64,000 bases of DNA from VBDM01 sp963699535 (lineage in GTDB: Bacteria; Pseudomonadota; Gammaproteobacteria; Burkholderiales; SG8-39). The stretch is from contig CAVOUJ010000014.1 in assembly GCA_963699535.1 (NCBI GenBank), forward strand, positions 124,001-188,000. Reading direction: 5' to 3'. Within the stretch, counting starts at the first letter, position 1; every line of letters begins with the position of its first letter. Position numbers and translations under genes: made by a program. This document shows positions 18,721 to 27,995 of the stretch, in pieces. Below the pieces are notes generated by a model. It ran no database searches and was not told the DNA's origin. It saw only the letters and a program-made list of their open reading frames with translations.

Positions 18721-20164
18721 ATGCATCAGTCAGAATCGCTCGTTCCAGCACCCGAGTTTCCAGAACGCATGAATAGGCCCGCCCCTGAAAACGTCACGCC
18801 AGACGCCACCGCGCGAGTCCACGTCGTTGACCGTTTCGCCGAATTCGCCGAGAGCTTTCGCACGCGGCGACTTGCGCCACCGCTGCTGCATCACGCAAAA
18901 CGCGCGGTGATCGACTGGTTCGCGGCGCTTTTTCCGGGCTCAGTTGCGGCGCCGGCGACGCTCCTCGAGCGGGCGCTCGCCGAGGAGCTCGACCGAGGCG
19001 AATCGCGCCTTGCGCTGGGCAGGCGCGCCACCGCGCGCGCTGCGGCGCTCATCAACGGCTCGGCCGCACACACCGCCGAGGTGGACGACATCTTCCGCGA
19101 CGGAATCTACCATCCCGGGGCGCCCACGATTGCCGCCGCGCTCGCCCTCGCCCAGTCGCGGCGCGCGTCGGGCGAAGCGTTTCTGCGCGCGGTGATAATC
19201 GGTTATGAGATCTCGACGCGCATTGCTGCCACGATGGGCCGCAAACACTACGAGTACTGGCACAACACGGGCACCGTCGGCTGCTTCGGCGGAGCAAGCG
19301 CCGCGGCCGAGCTGCTCGGCCTCGATGCGAAGCGCTTCGCGCACGCGCTCGCCACCGTCGCGACCTTTTCCGCGGGGCTTCAGCAGGCATTCCGTATGGA
19401 CTCGATGTCGAAACCCCTGCATGCCGGCAGAGCCGCCGAGGCGGGCGTAACCGCGGCGCTAGCCGCGGGCGAAGGCGTGATCGGGTCGCTCGACGTGCTC
19501 GAGGGCGAAGCCGGCTTCGGACGCGCGATGGGTTACGGCCGGGGTGCCGGCCCGGACTGGGATCACGCGCTCGCGACGCTCGGGGAAGATTTCAACATCG
19601 GGCGCATGACGGTCAAGAACCACGCTTGCTGCGGCCATGCGTTCGCGGCGATTGACGGTGCTCTCGCGCTCAAGACGAGAATGGGTCTGGCGGCCGGTGA
19701 GATCGCACGCGTGCGCGTCGGGGGCTACCGCGCGACGCTGGAGGTCGCCGGGATCGCCGATCCCGCGACTCCGGCCGAGGCGCGCTTCAGCACGGCCTAC
19801 CTCGTGGCCACCGCGCTCGTGCACGGCAGCGTGCGGCTCGACGCGTTCGGCCCGGCGCGGCTCGGGGATGCAGCCACGCGCTCGCTCATGCGGCGCGTCG
19901 AACTGACGCTCGATGCCGGAATCGATGCGGGGTTTCCGGCGCAGCGCGCGGCTCGCGTCTCGATCGAAACGCGCGACGGCCGGCGCGGCGAGCACCTGCA
20001 ACCCACGCGCAAGGGCGATCCGGACGCACCGCTCTCCGATCGAAGAGCTCGAGCGCAAGTACCTCGAGCTTGCCACGCCGGTGATCGGGGAGGGGCGCGC
20101 GCGAGCGCTGCTCGCGCGGCTGTGGAAGCTGGAAGAGGAACCGCGCCTCGAGTCCTTGGCGTGA
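18721..20164 (+). CDS. MmgE/PrpD family protein, one frameshift
   Basis: About 480 aa, related to 2-methylcitrate dehydratase, aconitate decarboxylase and similar dehydratases. Blocks: HHAKRAVIDWFAALFPGS, INGSAAHTAEVDDIF, GYEISTRIAATMGR, YWHNTGTVGCFGGASAAAEL, MSKPLHAGRAAEAGV and KNHACCGHAFAAIDG. A single-base break near 20035 merges the frame with the next gene. The corrected C-terminus continues EELERKYLELATPVIGEGRA and stops at 20162-20164, where GTGA overlaps the next start. ATG at 18721 follows GGCGGGGGGCG at short distance; ATG at 18769 is an alternative. Probably acts on an acyl/organic acid used by the two genes behind it. Confidence 0.8.
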
Positions 20165-22221
20165 CGTTGGTTCAGGCACTGTTCGCCCCGCGCGCGGTTG
20201 CGCTCGTCGGCGCTTCCGGCGACGCCGGGAAGAACGCCGCGCGCCCCATGCGCTTCCTGCGCAAGCACGGCTACCCCGGGCGCATCGTTCCGGTGAACGC
20301 TGCGCGAGCCGAGGTGCTCGGCGAGCGCGCCTGGAAGAGCCTCGCCGAGGCGCCGGGCGAAATCGACCACGCCTACATCCTGACGCCGAGCGAAACGGTC
20401 GAGGGCGCGCTCGAGGACTGCGGCGCGCGCGGCGTCAAGGTCGTGACGGTGCTCGCCGGCGGCTTCGCCGACGCAGGCAGCAAAGGCGCGGCGCGCCAGG
20501 GGCGACTCGCGGCGCGCGCGCGCGCGCTCGGCGTGCGCCTCCTGGGGCCCAACAGCATGGGGCTCATCGACGTTCCCGGCCGCGTGGCGCTCTCCGCGAA
20601 CGCCGTCCTGGAGATGGAGGCCCTGCCTGCGGGGACGACCAGCTTCGTGTCGCAGAGCGGAACCATGCTCGGCACGGTGCTGTCGCGCGGCGCGGCGCGG
20701 GGCCTGGGTTTCTCCAAGCTCGTGTCGGTGGGTAATGAGGCCGATCTCGGCGTCGCGGAGCTGGTGGAACTGCTCGCCGTGGATCCGTCCACGCGGGTCA
20801 TTCTCTTGTTTCTCGAGACGGTGCGCGATGCCGTGCGTCTTTCCGCGGCTGCGCGCAAGGCGCATGCCGCCGGGAAGCCGGTGGTCGCGTACAAGCTCGG
20901 CCGCTCGCGCCTGGGGGAAGACCTCGCGCGCTCGCACACGGGAGCGCTCGCCGGCGAGGATGCCGCGGTGAGCGCCTTTTTCCGCGACTGCGGCATTGCG
21001 AGAGTGGAGATGCTCGAAACGCTCCTCGAAATCGCGCCGCTGCTCGCCGGACGCAAGCCTCCGAAGCTTTCCCGCGTTCCCCGCGTCGCCGTGATGACCA
21101 CGACCGGAGGCGGGGCGGCAAGCGTGGTCGATCGCATGGGCACGCAGGGACTGGAAGCGATGGCGCCGGACGAGCCGCTGTGCGCGTCCCTCGCCAAACT
21201 CGGAGTGCGCGACCTCGATTCGCCCATCGTCGATCTCACCATGGCTGCGACCGGCAGGCAGTACGCCGGCGTGCTCGATGCCCTGCTCGAATCGCCCGCC
21301 TGCGACGCCGTCGTCGCGGTCGTGGGTTCCTCGGCGCAGTTCCATCCGCAGCTCGCCGTCGAGCCGATCCTGCAATCGAAGCGAAGCGCGAAACCTCTGG
21401 CGGCGTTCTTCACTCCGCACGCCGAGCGCTCGCTCGCGTTGCTCGCCGGGCGCGGCATCGCGGCGTTCCGCACGCCCGAGTCCTGCGTGGACGCGCTCTG
21501 CGCCTATTTTTCCTGGCGGGTGCCGCGCGGGCGCGGTGCTCAGGCGCGCGTCGAATGGCCGGCGGGAATTCCGCGGAGCGGCAGGCTCAATGAAGCGCAG
21601 GCGCTCGAGGTATTCTCCGCGCTCGGCGTGCCTTCAGTCGAAATCGCCGTCGCCCGCGCTCCGCGTTACGAGCACGCGCTCGCCTATCCGGTCGCGGCGA
21701 AGATCCTGTCGTCGGACATCGCGCACAAGACCGAGGCGGGCGGGGTCGCTCTGGGAATTGCGGACCAAGGCCAATACGAGGAGAAAGTCCGAAGCCTGCT
21801 CGCCTCGGTCGCCGCCGCTCAGCCGGAGGCGCGCATCGAGGGGATCCTGGTGCAGCGCATGGAGTCGGGCCTCGCGGAGGCGATCGTCGGCTATCGCCAC
21901 GATGCGCTGGTCGGACCGATCGTCCTCGTCGGCGCCGGCGGAACGCTGGCCGAAATCTACGGAGACTGCGCGCTTCGCATCGCGCCGGTGGGCGAAGAGG
22001 AAGCAGCAGCGATGATCGAGGAAGTGAAAGGATTCGCGACGCTTCGCGGTTACCGCGGTTTGCCGCGCGGAGACCTCGGCGCCCTCGCAAGAACCGTTGC
22101 GGCCGTGTCGCGGCTCGCGCTCCTGGCCGGTCAGCCGGTTGCGGAGGCCGAGATCAATCCGCTGATCGTGAAGGGCGACGACGTGATCGCAGTAGATGGC
22201 CTCGTCGTGATGAAGGAGTGA
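20161..22221 (+). CDS. NDP-forming acyl-CoA synthetase (ACS/SucCD-like)
   Basis: 686 aa protein with the fused alpha-beta layout of ADP-forming acyl-CoA synthetases. CoA-binding Rossmann domain at ~5-100 (LFAPRAVALVGASGD), central succinyl-CoA-ligase-like domains (LLGPNSMGLIDVPG, SFVSQSGTMLGTVLSRGAA; the RSHTGALAGEDAA loop normally holds the phospho-His, here H in SHTGAL) and a C-terminal ATP-grasp (~465-680: PVAAKILSSDIAHKTEAGGV, LVGAGGTLAEIYGDCALRIAP, AEINPLIV). Starts with GTG at 20161 overlapping the MmgE/PrpD stop. Converts a carboxylate to its CoA ester with ATP, ready for the acyl-CoA dehydrogenase just behind it. Confidence 0.85.
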   Translation: MTLVQALFAPRAVALVGASGDAGKNAARPMRFLRKHGYPGRIVPVNAARAEVLGERAWKSLAEAPGEIDHAYILTPSETVEGALEDCGARGVKVVTVLAGGFADAGSKGAARQGRLAARARALGVRLLGPNSMGLIDVPGRVALSANAVLEMEALPAGTTSFVSQSGTMLGTVLSRGAARGLGFSKLVSVGNEADLGVAELVELLAVDPSTRVILLFLETVRDAVRLSAAARKAHAAGKPVVAYKLGRSRLGEDLARSHTGALAGEDAAVSAFFRDCGIARVEMLETLLEIAPLLAGRKPPKLSRVPRVAVMTTTGGGAASVVDRMGTQGLEAMAPDEPLCASLAKLGVRDLDSPIVDLTMAATGRQYAGVLDALLESPACDAVVAVVGSSAQFHPQLAVEPILQSKRSAKPLAAFFTPHAERSLALLAGRGIAAFRTPESCVDALCAYFSWRVPRGRGAQARVEWPAGIPRSGRLNEAQALEVFSALGVPSVEIAVARAPRYEHALAYPVAAKILSSDIAHKTEAGGVALGIADQGQYEEKVRSLLASVAAAQPEARIEGILVQRMESGLAEAIVGYRHDALVGPIVLVGAGGTLAEIYGDCALRIAPVGEEEAAAMIEEVKGFATLRGYRGLPRGDLGALARTVAAVSRLALLAGQPVAEAEINPLIVKGDDVIAVDGLVVMKE

Positions 22222-22223
22222 GC

Positions 22224-23378
22224 ATGGATTTCCGTCTTACGGCCGAGCAGGAGCAGTTTCGCGAGTCGGTGCGGCGCTTCGCCGATAAGCACCTCGCCAA
22301 GGGCGCACGCGAGCGCGCGCATTCCCCCGAATACCCCTGGGACGTCGCGAAGCTCATGGCGGCGCAAGGGCTGCTCGGCATCACCGTCTCGGAAGCCGAC
22401 GGCGGGCAGGGCGGCGCGCTGATCGACGCGGTGATCGCGATCGAGACGATCGCCTCGGTGTGCCCGAGAAGCGCCGACGTCGTCCAGGTGGGCAACTTTG
22501 GCCCGATCCGAGTTCTCGCCGAGTACGGGTCGCCCGCCCAGAAGCATCGCTACCTCGGACGCCTGCTCGCGGGCGAGTCGGTGATCAGCGTCGGCATGAC
22601 CGAGCCGGACGCGGGTTCCGCCGTCACCGACCTCAAGACCACCGCGACAGCGGACGGTTCGGGATACCGGGTGAACGGGTCCAAGATTTTCACGACGCAC
22701 TCCACGCACGCGGACGTGATGCTCGCCTACGTGCGATTCGGCCCCGGCGTAGGTGGCATCGGCTCGGTGCTGATCGACACCAAGGCTCCGGGGGTGCGCT
22801 TCGGCAAGCCCTCGAAGTTCATGTCGCAGGAGGAATGGGTGCAGACTTACTTCGAAGATGTCTTCGTGCCCGCCGATAGGGTCGTCCTCAAGGAAGGCGG
22901 GTTCAAGAAGCAGATCGCAGGGTTCAATGTCGAACGCATCGGCAACGGCGCCCGCTCGCTCGCCCTGGGGCGTTACTCCTACGAAGTTGCGCGCCGTTGG
23001 GCGATGCAGCGCAAACAGTTCGGCCGCCTGTTGTGCGAATTCCAGGGACTGCAATGGAAGTTCGCCGAGATGAAGATGAAGCTCGACGCCGGGCAACTGC
23101 TGCTCTATCGCGCCGCGGCGAACGCCGACCGGGGCTTTCCCTCTGCCGAGGAGACCGCGATCGCCAAGGCCTACTGCAACCAGGCTGGGTTCGACGTGGC
23201 GAACGAAGCGCTGCAGGTGATGGGCGGACTAGGCTACACCCAGGAGGAGTTGGTCGAGTATTGTCTGCGCCGCTGCCGCGGATGGATGATCGCCGGCGGC
23301 TCGATCGAAATCCTCAAGAACCGGATCGCGGAGGCCGTGTTCGAGCGAAGCTTTCCGCAGCGGCCGGGGAAGGAGTGA
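22224..23378 (+). CDS. Acyl-CoA dehydrogenase family protein
   Basis: 384 aa FAD flavoprotein. MDFRLTAEQEQFRESVRRFA, LGITVSEADGGQGG, VGMTEPDAGSAVTDLKTTA (flavin-contact block), VNGSKIFTTH, QFGRLLCEFQGLQWKFAEM and LQVMGGLGYTQEELVEY are in place. AAGGAGTGAGC precedes the ATG at 22224 and the gap to the synthetase is 2 nt. The C-terminal segment that usually reads YEGT, carrying the catalytic Glu, here reads WMIAGGSIEI, so the usual base is missing. Some dehydrogenases place the base on another helix, and some family members are not dehydrogenases. Likely third step of the MmgE-synthetase-dehydrogenase module. Confidence 0.85.
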   Translation: MDFRLTAEQEQFRESVRRFADKHLAKGARERAHSPEYPWDVAKLMAAQGLLGITVSEADGGQGGALIDAVIAIETIASVCPRSADVVQVGNFGPIRVLAEYGSPAQKHRYLGRLLAGESVISVGMTEPDAGSAVTDLKTTATADGSGYRVNGSKIFTTHSTHADVMLAYVRFGPGVGGIGSVLIDTKAPGVRFGKPSKFMSQEEWVQTYFEDVFVPADRVVLKEGGFKKQIAGFNVERIGNGARSLALGRYSYEVARRWAMQRKQFGRLLCEFQGLQWKFAEMKMKLDAGQLLLYRAAANADRGFPSAEETAIAKAYCNQAGFDVANEALQVMGGLGYTQEELVEYCLRRCRGWMIAGGSIEILKNRIAEAVFERSFPQRPGKE

Positions 23379-23405
23379 TCGCGCCGCGCTACGTGCCGGA
23401 GCCGC

Positions 23406-24437
23406 TCAATTGGTTTGTGCGTCCTTGTTCAGCTTTTGCAGCATTTCCTCGAAGAAAGGCCGATCTCTGAGGCTCATGAATTCCCCCTTGAAAATGATCG
23501 CGTTGATTTCGGCAGTCCCTTCTTCCTTGTCGATGTGCGATAAGAGCAGCGCAAACCGGCTGCCGTCGAACAACCGCGTATTGTCCATGTAGGGTAAATC
23601 AAAAAAGGATACTTCGAACTTCAGGGGTTTAAGCGCCTGCACGAAATTCAACGTGCCGTCCTTGAACGACTCCTGGTACGGAGTCACCTTTACCCTGACG
23701 GCCGCGTCGTTCACTTCTTCCAGCTCTATATCGATCGCCGGGGAGCCCTTGTCCATCCTCCGGGAGTTCTGGACGGATGCATCGCTGCAGCTCTCGCCCT
23801 TTCTGTCCAGAAGGGGTTGCTTCTCGAATTTGTCCGTCAATTCCACAAGATTTTCTACGGAGTAAAGGCGGATGCAAGCCGCTTTCCCTTTTGTTAAGTC
23901 GAAAGTTCTGCTGAGCCCCGATTGCGTAAGCATCGCCGATTGACTCGAGGCTACATTTTTCGCCACCCGGAACAGATCTTGCTGCAGCTTCCCCCATATT
24001 TCGTACTCCTTCCCGCCTTTTTTCTCCTTTTTCTTCGCCTTCTCCAGCCGTAAGTAGACATCCTCGAAGAGCGGTCTGGCATTCAGATATTCCTGGAAAT
24101 TCAGAGTCAACAGGTCGAGGAACATGATTCGCTTGCGGAAGGATTCTTCATTCTCGACCGCAGGGTTCTTGTCCTCAAATCGTCCGAGATAATCCGCGAG
24201 CAGAGTTTTGAACATTTCCTGCCTGATGGCAGTGTCCGCTTTCTCTCTCTCGCTCATGACCTGCATATAGACCTGTGCCCTGCGACTCTGCTCCGACGTC
24301 TTTCCAATAATGTAGGGAATCGCGACCGATCCGATGGACACTCCCACAGCCGCGACGATTTTGGCGAAGGATTCAACCTTTCCCCAAAGGTCTCGCTTCC
24401 GATTCTCCGCTTCGTTCTCTTCCCGCTTTTCAGCCAC
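23406..24437 (-). CDS. Hypothetical protein with N-terminal membrane anchor
   Basis: 343 aa, no family recognised. Highly charged N-terminus (MAEKREENEAENRKRDLWGK), one hydrophobic stretch ~24-43 (AKIVAAVGVSIGSVAIPYII), then a soluble, largely helical region with a Lys-rich patch (RLEKAKKKEKKGGKEYEIW) and a beta-rich C-terminal part. Codon choice and base composition are clearly more AT-rich than all neighbours, suggesting recent acquisition. It starts 13 bp after the stop of the small exported protein on the same strand, so the two probably form an operon. It converges on the acyl-CoA dehydrogenase gene. Confidence 0.7.
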   Translation of the reverse strand: MAEKREENEAENRKRDLWGKVESFAKIVAAVGVSIGSVAIPYIIGKTSEQSRRAQVYMQVMSEREKADTAIRQEMFKTLLADYLGRFEDKNPAVENEESFRKRIMFLDLLTLNFQEYLNARPLFEDVYLRLEKAKKKEKKGGKEYEIWGKLQQDLFRVAKNVASSQSAMLTQSGLSRTFDLTKGKAACIRLYSVENLVELTDKFEKQPLLDRKGESCSDASVQNSRRMDKGSPAIDIELEEVNDAAVRVKVTPYQESFKDGTLNFVQALKPLKFEVSFFDLPYMDNTRLFDGSRFALLLSHIDKEEGTAEINAIIFKGEFMSLRDRPFFEEMLQKLNKDAQTN

Positions 24438-24450
24438 GCCGTGGTCCTCT

Positions 24451-24738
24451 TTATTGCACCCGGAAGTTCCTTTGCGTCCCCTGTGGAGGCACGGCGACCT
24501 GTTCGTCCCGGCCCCCGATTGTCAGCGTGTAAGTCCCTGGAGAGATATTCGGGAACCGATAGAATCCGCTCCCGTTCGTGACCGTTTTTTCGTCCTGGGG
24601 TCCCTTCAGGGAGATCGGCATGCCGGCGGCCGGCGAACCGTTGCCTCTCAAGACCTGGCCCTTGAGCTCCGCCGCCGCAAGAGGCGCAGCAGCGATCAGC
24701 AAGAGAAATGAAAACGTGCCGATTAGCAGGCTCCTCAT
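24451..24738 (-). CDS. Small exported protein with carboxypeptidase-regulatory-like domain
   Basis: 95 aa. Signal peptide MRSLLIGTFSFLLLIAAAPLAAA, then one beta-sandwich: LKGQVLRGNGSPAAGMPISL, TNGSGFYRFPNISPGTYTL, typical of CarboxypepD_reg-like (transthyretin-like) modules. Start at 24738 chosen because AAGGGGAAAAG precedes it and the signal peptide then begins at Met. Periplasmic or surface, function unknown. Transcribed just ahead of the membrane-anchored hypothetical, which is probably its partner. Confidence 0.7.
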   Translation of the reverse strand: MRSLLIGTFSFLLLIAAAPLAAAELKGQVLRGNGSPAAGMPISLKGPQDEKTVTNGSGFYRFPNISPGTYTLTIGGRDEQVAVPPQGTQRNFRVQ

Positions 24739-24802
24739 TTGCTTTTCCCCTTCATCACACCGCGCGATGCCGTATACCGACAATCGGTAAGTTCCATACG
24801 AA

Positions 24803-25776
24803 TCAGTCCGCGCGCGCGCCGGACACCTTCACCACCTCGGCCCAGCGTTTCACCTCTTCGCGCAGCTGCCGGTCGAACTCGTCGGGCGAGTTGCCGACGG
24901 GCTCGGCACCCTGCTCGAGGAGCCGCTTGCGGATGTCCGGTGAATTCGCCGCCTTCGCGACGCCGTCGGCGAGGGTACGCACGATCTCTCTGGAAGTGGC
25001 GGAGGGCGCCAGCAGCCCGTACCACAGGGGCACTTCCACCCCTTCGATTCCCGCTTCCTTCAATGTCGGCACTTCGGGCATCAGTTCAGTGCGCTTGCTG
25101 CTCGCTACGGCGAGCGCCCGCAGGCGTCCGGCCTTCACGTGCCCGCCGACTGCGACGGGGTTGATGAAGCTCAGCTGAACTTCGGCGGCGAGCAGCGCGG
25201 TGATCGACGGAGCGCTGCCCTTGTAGGGGACATGAACGATGTTCGTTCCGGTGCGCAGCTTGAAGAGCTCCCCTGCAAGGTGCTCGCGTGGTCCCCGGGG
25301 CCCGCGGACGAATAGTTGAGTGCTCCCGGCCGTTCGCGCGCGAGCGCGACCAGCTCCTTCGGCGACTTTGCGGCCAGCGACGCGGGCACGACCAGCAGGT
25401 TGGTGCTTTCCGAGAACACCGACACGCCGGCAAAATCGCGCAGCGCATCATAGGGCGGGTTCCGGTATAGCGACATGTTGATCACCACCGCCGGACTGTT
25501 GAAGAGCAGCGTATAACCGTCGGGCGCGGACTTGGCGACGTGTTCGTTCGCGATGTTGGTGCCTGCCCCGGGACGATTCTCGACGACGACCTGCTGGTTG
25601 AAAAACTCGGTGAGCTTCGACGCGAGCAGCCGCGCGTTGATGTCCACGCCGCCGCCCGGCGCGAAGCCGACGAGGAGCCTTACGGGCTTCGCCGGATAGG
25701 CCTGCGCCTGCGCCGACGTGCCATGCACGGCGAGGCACAGCGCGATCAGCCACGGCATGATGCGGATCCAGCGCAT
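24803..25776 (-). CDS. Bug/TctC family solute receptor, frameshifted
   Basis: About 322 aa after correction. Signal peptide (MPWLIALCLAVHGTSAQAQA), then YPAKPVRLLVGFAPGGGVDINAR, VENRPGAGTNIANEHVA, SAPDGYTLLFNSP. One break near 25270-25290 and one near 25140 interrupt the middle; the pieces resume as HVPYKGSAPSI and GRLRALAVASSKRTELMPEVPT, ending KVSGARAD. Second orphan Bug receptor of the window, different from the one at 15.6 kb and without permease genes. Confidence 0.85.
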
Positions 25777-25811
25777 TGACTTCCTCCTTAGGGGCAAAGG
25801 TCGGTTGCGGG

Positions 25812-25817
25812 ATTCTA
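25812..25817 (-). promoter_or_regulatory. TAGAAT -10-like element
   Basis: TAGAAT on the minus strand, 35 nt before the start of the TctC receptor gene at 25776. Same hexamer as in front of several other genes here. No clear -35. Confidence 0.35.
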
Positions 25818-25894
25818 CCCTCGAACCGAGGCGGCTCAACCCGGCGGAACTCCCTTTGCCGATACGCGGCCGATGCGCGATCATAGTGCTCCAC

Positions 25895-26891
25895 ATGGCA
25901 CCCCCCGCGAAACCCAGGCGGAAATCCGGACTCAAGCGCGCGCCCGCGCGCCGTACTCCGCGCAAGGCAAAACCCGGCACGCGCGGCCTTCTGCCCGCCG
26001 AGTGCCGCATCGATTCGCTTTCCGGCGACGCCGAGGAAGTGCGCGGCAGGATCGAAAAGGAAGGTGGCCTCTTCGTCGGGGCCTACAGCGATCCGCTCGG
26101 CAAGAATCCGCTTCTCATGGCTATCCTTCCGATAGACCGCATCGAGCCCACGCCCTTTCAGCGCGACCTTTCGCAGGCCCACCACAGAAAGCTCGCCGAC
26201 GTCCTCCATCGCACCGGCATTTTTCTCGATCCGGTGATCGCGGTGACCGCGCCCGGGGAAGGATTCTGGACGCCGAACGGCAGGCATCGGCTCGAGGCGA
26301 TGCGCAGGCTCGGCGCGCGCTCGATCACCGCGCTCATCGTCCCGAAACGCGAGATCGCCTGGCAGATCCTCGCGCTCAACACGGAAAAAGCCCACAACCT
26401 GCGCGAGAAATCGCTCGAGGTGATCCGGATCTACCGCGGCTTGATCGATGAGGACGCAAGGCGCTCCGAGGACCAGTTCGCCTTCTACCTGGAAGAGGCG
26501 TCGCTGGTCACGCTCGGCGTGTGCTACGAGGCGAACGGCAAGTTCGCGGGCGGAGCCTACAATCCGATCGTGCGGCGGCTGGAGAAATTCTCGGACGAAC
26601 CGCTGTCGAAGGCGATCCGCGTGCACGAGAAGCACGCCGGGATGCTGATCGACCTCGACGCGCGGGTCGCCGAGGTCGTCGCGAAACTGAAGGAACGCGG
26701 CTTCGTCAGCCCCTACCTGCGCGCCTTCGTCGTCGCCCGCGTGAACCCCTTGCGCTGGATCCAGGGTGAGCCGCCGCCGATCGAAGAAGTTCTGAAGACC
26801 ATGCGCGAGCGCGCGGCGAAGTTCAATGTCGACAAGATCAAGGCAGGCGGACCTTGCCGGCGTCGGTGGCGCTCCGGACGAGGCCGATTGA
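25895..26891 (+). CDS. ParB-like nuclease-domain protein
   Basis: About 331 aa. Basic N-terminus (residues 1-30), ParB/sulfiredoxin-like N-terminal domain at ~80-150: PIDRIEPTPFQRDLSQAHHRKLADVL, then FWTPNGRHRLEAMRRLGARSITALIVP, where NGRHRLEA corresponds to the GxRRxxA-type box of ParB. The rest is helical. ATG at 25895 is the first plausible start. A one-base break near 26848 changes the end; the corrected C-terminus is DLAGVGGAPDEAD with a stop at 26889. No ParA partner and no parS-like repeats are seen, so this is probably not a segregation protein. Confidence 0.7.
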
Positions 26892-27014
26892 CGATTCAGG
26901 TCCCCGAACGGGGCGTGCATGTCTCCGGGCCGGGTGGCGTGGGATAATGAATTTGTCATAACGCAAGACGGGCGTGTCCCTTTATCCTGTAACCGTTTCC
27001 AGAGGGTATTTCGA

Positions 27015-27395
27015 GTGGCGACGATTCTCGTGATCGAGGATGACCTGGCTTTCCGCGATCTGCTGCGGTTGCATTTGCGCCAGGCGGGTCACAAGGTGCA
27101 GGCCGCGGCGGATCCGGAGGAGGGTCTGCGCAGCCTGATCGACGCGCCGCCCGACCTGATCCTCCTCGATCTCGACCTTCCCTATCTGAGCGGCTTCGAA
27201 GTCCTCGAGGCCCTGCGGAAGGACCCGGCGTCCGCGAAGATTCCGGTGGTTATCGTTACCGGGCATGCGGAAGAAGAAGTGCACGAACGGTGCCGGGGCA
27301 TAGGGATCGACGGCTATCTGACCAAGCCTTTCAAGAGCGAGCACCTGGTCCAGGCGATTACCAGGGCGCTCGAAGCACCCGCAGAAAAGAAGTAG
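27015..27395 (+). CDS. Single-domain response regulator (CheY-like)
   Basis: 126 aa receiver only. Starts with GTG at 27015 after AGAGGG. Acidic pocket ILVIEDDLAF, phospho-Asp in LILLDLDLPYLSG, Thr in VVIVTGHAE and Lys in YLTKPFKSEH are all present. No output domain, so it acts by protein contact or as a phosphorelay shuttle. A second single receiver follows 200 bp downstream. Confidence 0.85.
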   Translation: MATILVIEDDLAFRDLLRLHLRQAGHKVQAAADPEEGLRSLIDAPPDLILLDLDLPYLSGFEVLEALRKDPASAKIPVVIVTGHAEEEVHERCRGIGIDGYLTKPFKSEHLVQAITRALEAPAEKK

Positions 27396-27599
27396 ACGGC
27401 GCGGCTCCTCGGCGAGTTGCCGGCCGTCATCTCGCCCAATTTCTCAACACCCCGCTTCGATTCGCCCTCGCAGCCGATTTCCGTCGCGAGCCGCCCACAA
27501 TTTCCGCAGGCATAACAGGGCGTTGAAGCTGGGCGGTAATAGTTGTCGGCAGGCCCGAAGCGCAAGAAAGCCGTGCACGCTTATTGCTTTTGGGGTCTC

Positions 27600-27995
27600 A
27601 TGGGGAAACTGGAAAGTACGTGCCGCCTGCTGCTCGTCGACGATCAGGAATCGATGAGGTTGCTGCTCGCGCAGTTCATCAGGCAGGACCTCGGCGCGGA
27701 GATAGCGCTCGCCGGAACCTGCGAGGCGGCGCTTCGGCTTGCGGCCCGAAACACCTACGATGTGATCTTGCTCGATCTGCTGATGCCGGGAATGGGCGGG
27801 TTCGAGCTGCTCAGTCGCATCCGGTCGGATTCAGCGAACAAGTCCACTCCTGTGGTGGTGGTGTCGGCGCTGGGAGGCGACAGCGCTTCGGTCGAGCGCG
27901 TCAAGACTCTGGGCGCGGGAGCGGTCGTTCCCAAACCGGTCAGGCGCCGGACGCTGATTGCAGCCGTCAAGGCGCAACTGCGCGCGAGCGTTTGA
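27600..27995 (+). CDS. Single-domain response regulator
   Basis: 131 aa receiver. ATG at 27600 (MGKLESTCRLLLVDDQES) preferred over an upstream open frame. Pocket LLLVDDQE, phospho-Asp in VILLDLLMPGMGG, Ser in VVVVSALGG and Lys in VVPKPVRRRT. Has no effector domain. With the preceding receiver it may serve the hybrid kinase at 12-14 kb or an unlinked kinase; linkage is only suggestive. Confidence 0.8.
   Translation: MGKLESTCRLLLVDDQESMRLLLAQFIRQDLGAEIALAGTCEAALRLAARNTYDVILLDLLMPGMGGFELLSRIRSDSANKSTPVVVVSALGGDSASVERVKTLGAGAVVPKPVRRRTLIAAVKAQLRASV

Noticed and set aside
20030..20040. Programmed frameshift between MmgE and synthetase
   Set aside because: No slippery heptamer or stimulatory structure was seen, and the window has many similar breaks best explained by sequence error.
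19459..21420. 653-codon minus-strand frame
   Set aside because: Arg/Gly-rich antisense shadow of the MmgE and synthetase genes, without domain motifs.
18655..22221. Single 1188-residue fusion of MmgE/PrpD and acyl-CoA synthetase
   Set aside because: The junction lacks the normal MmgE/PrpD C-terminus, which is found in the next frame with a stop overlapping a GTG start of the synthetase.
25448..26959. 503-codon minus-strand frame
   Set aside because: Antisense to the ParB-like gene; its C-terminal part is out-of-frame TctC.
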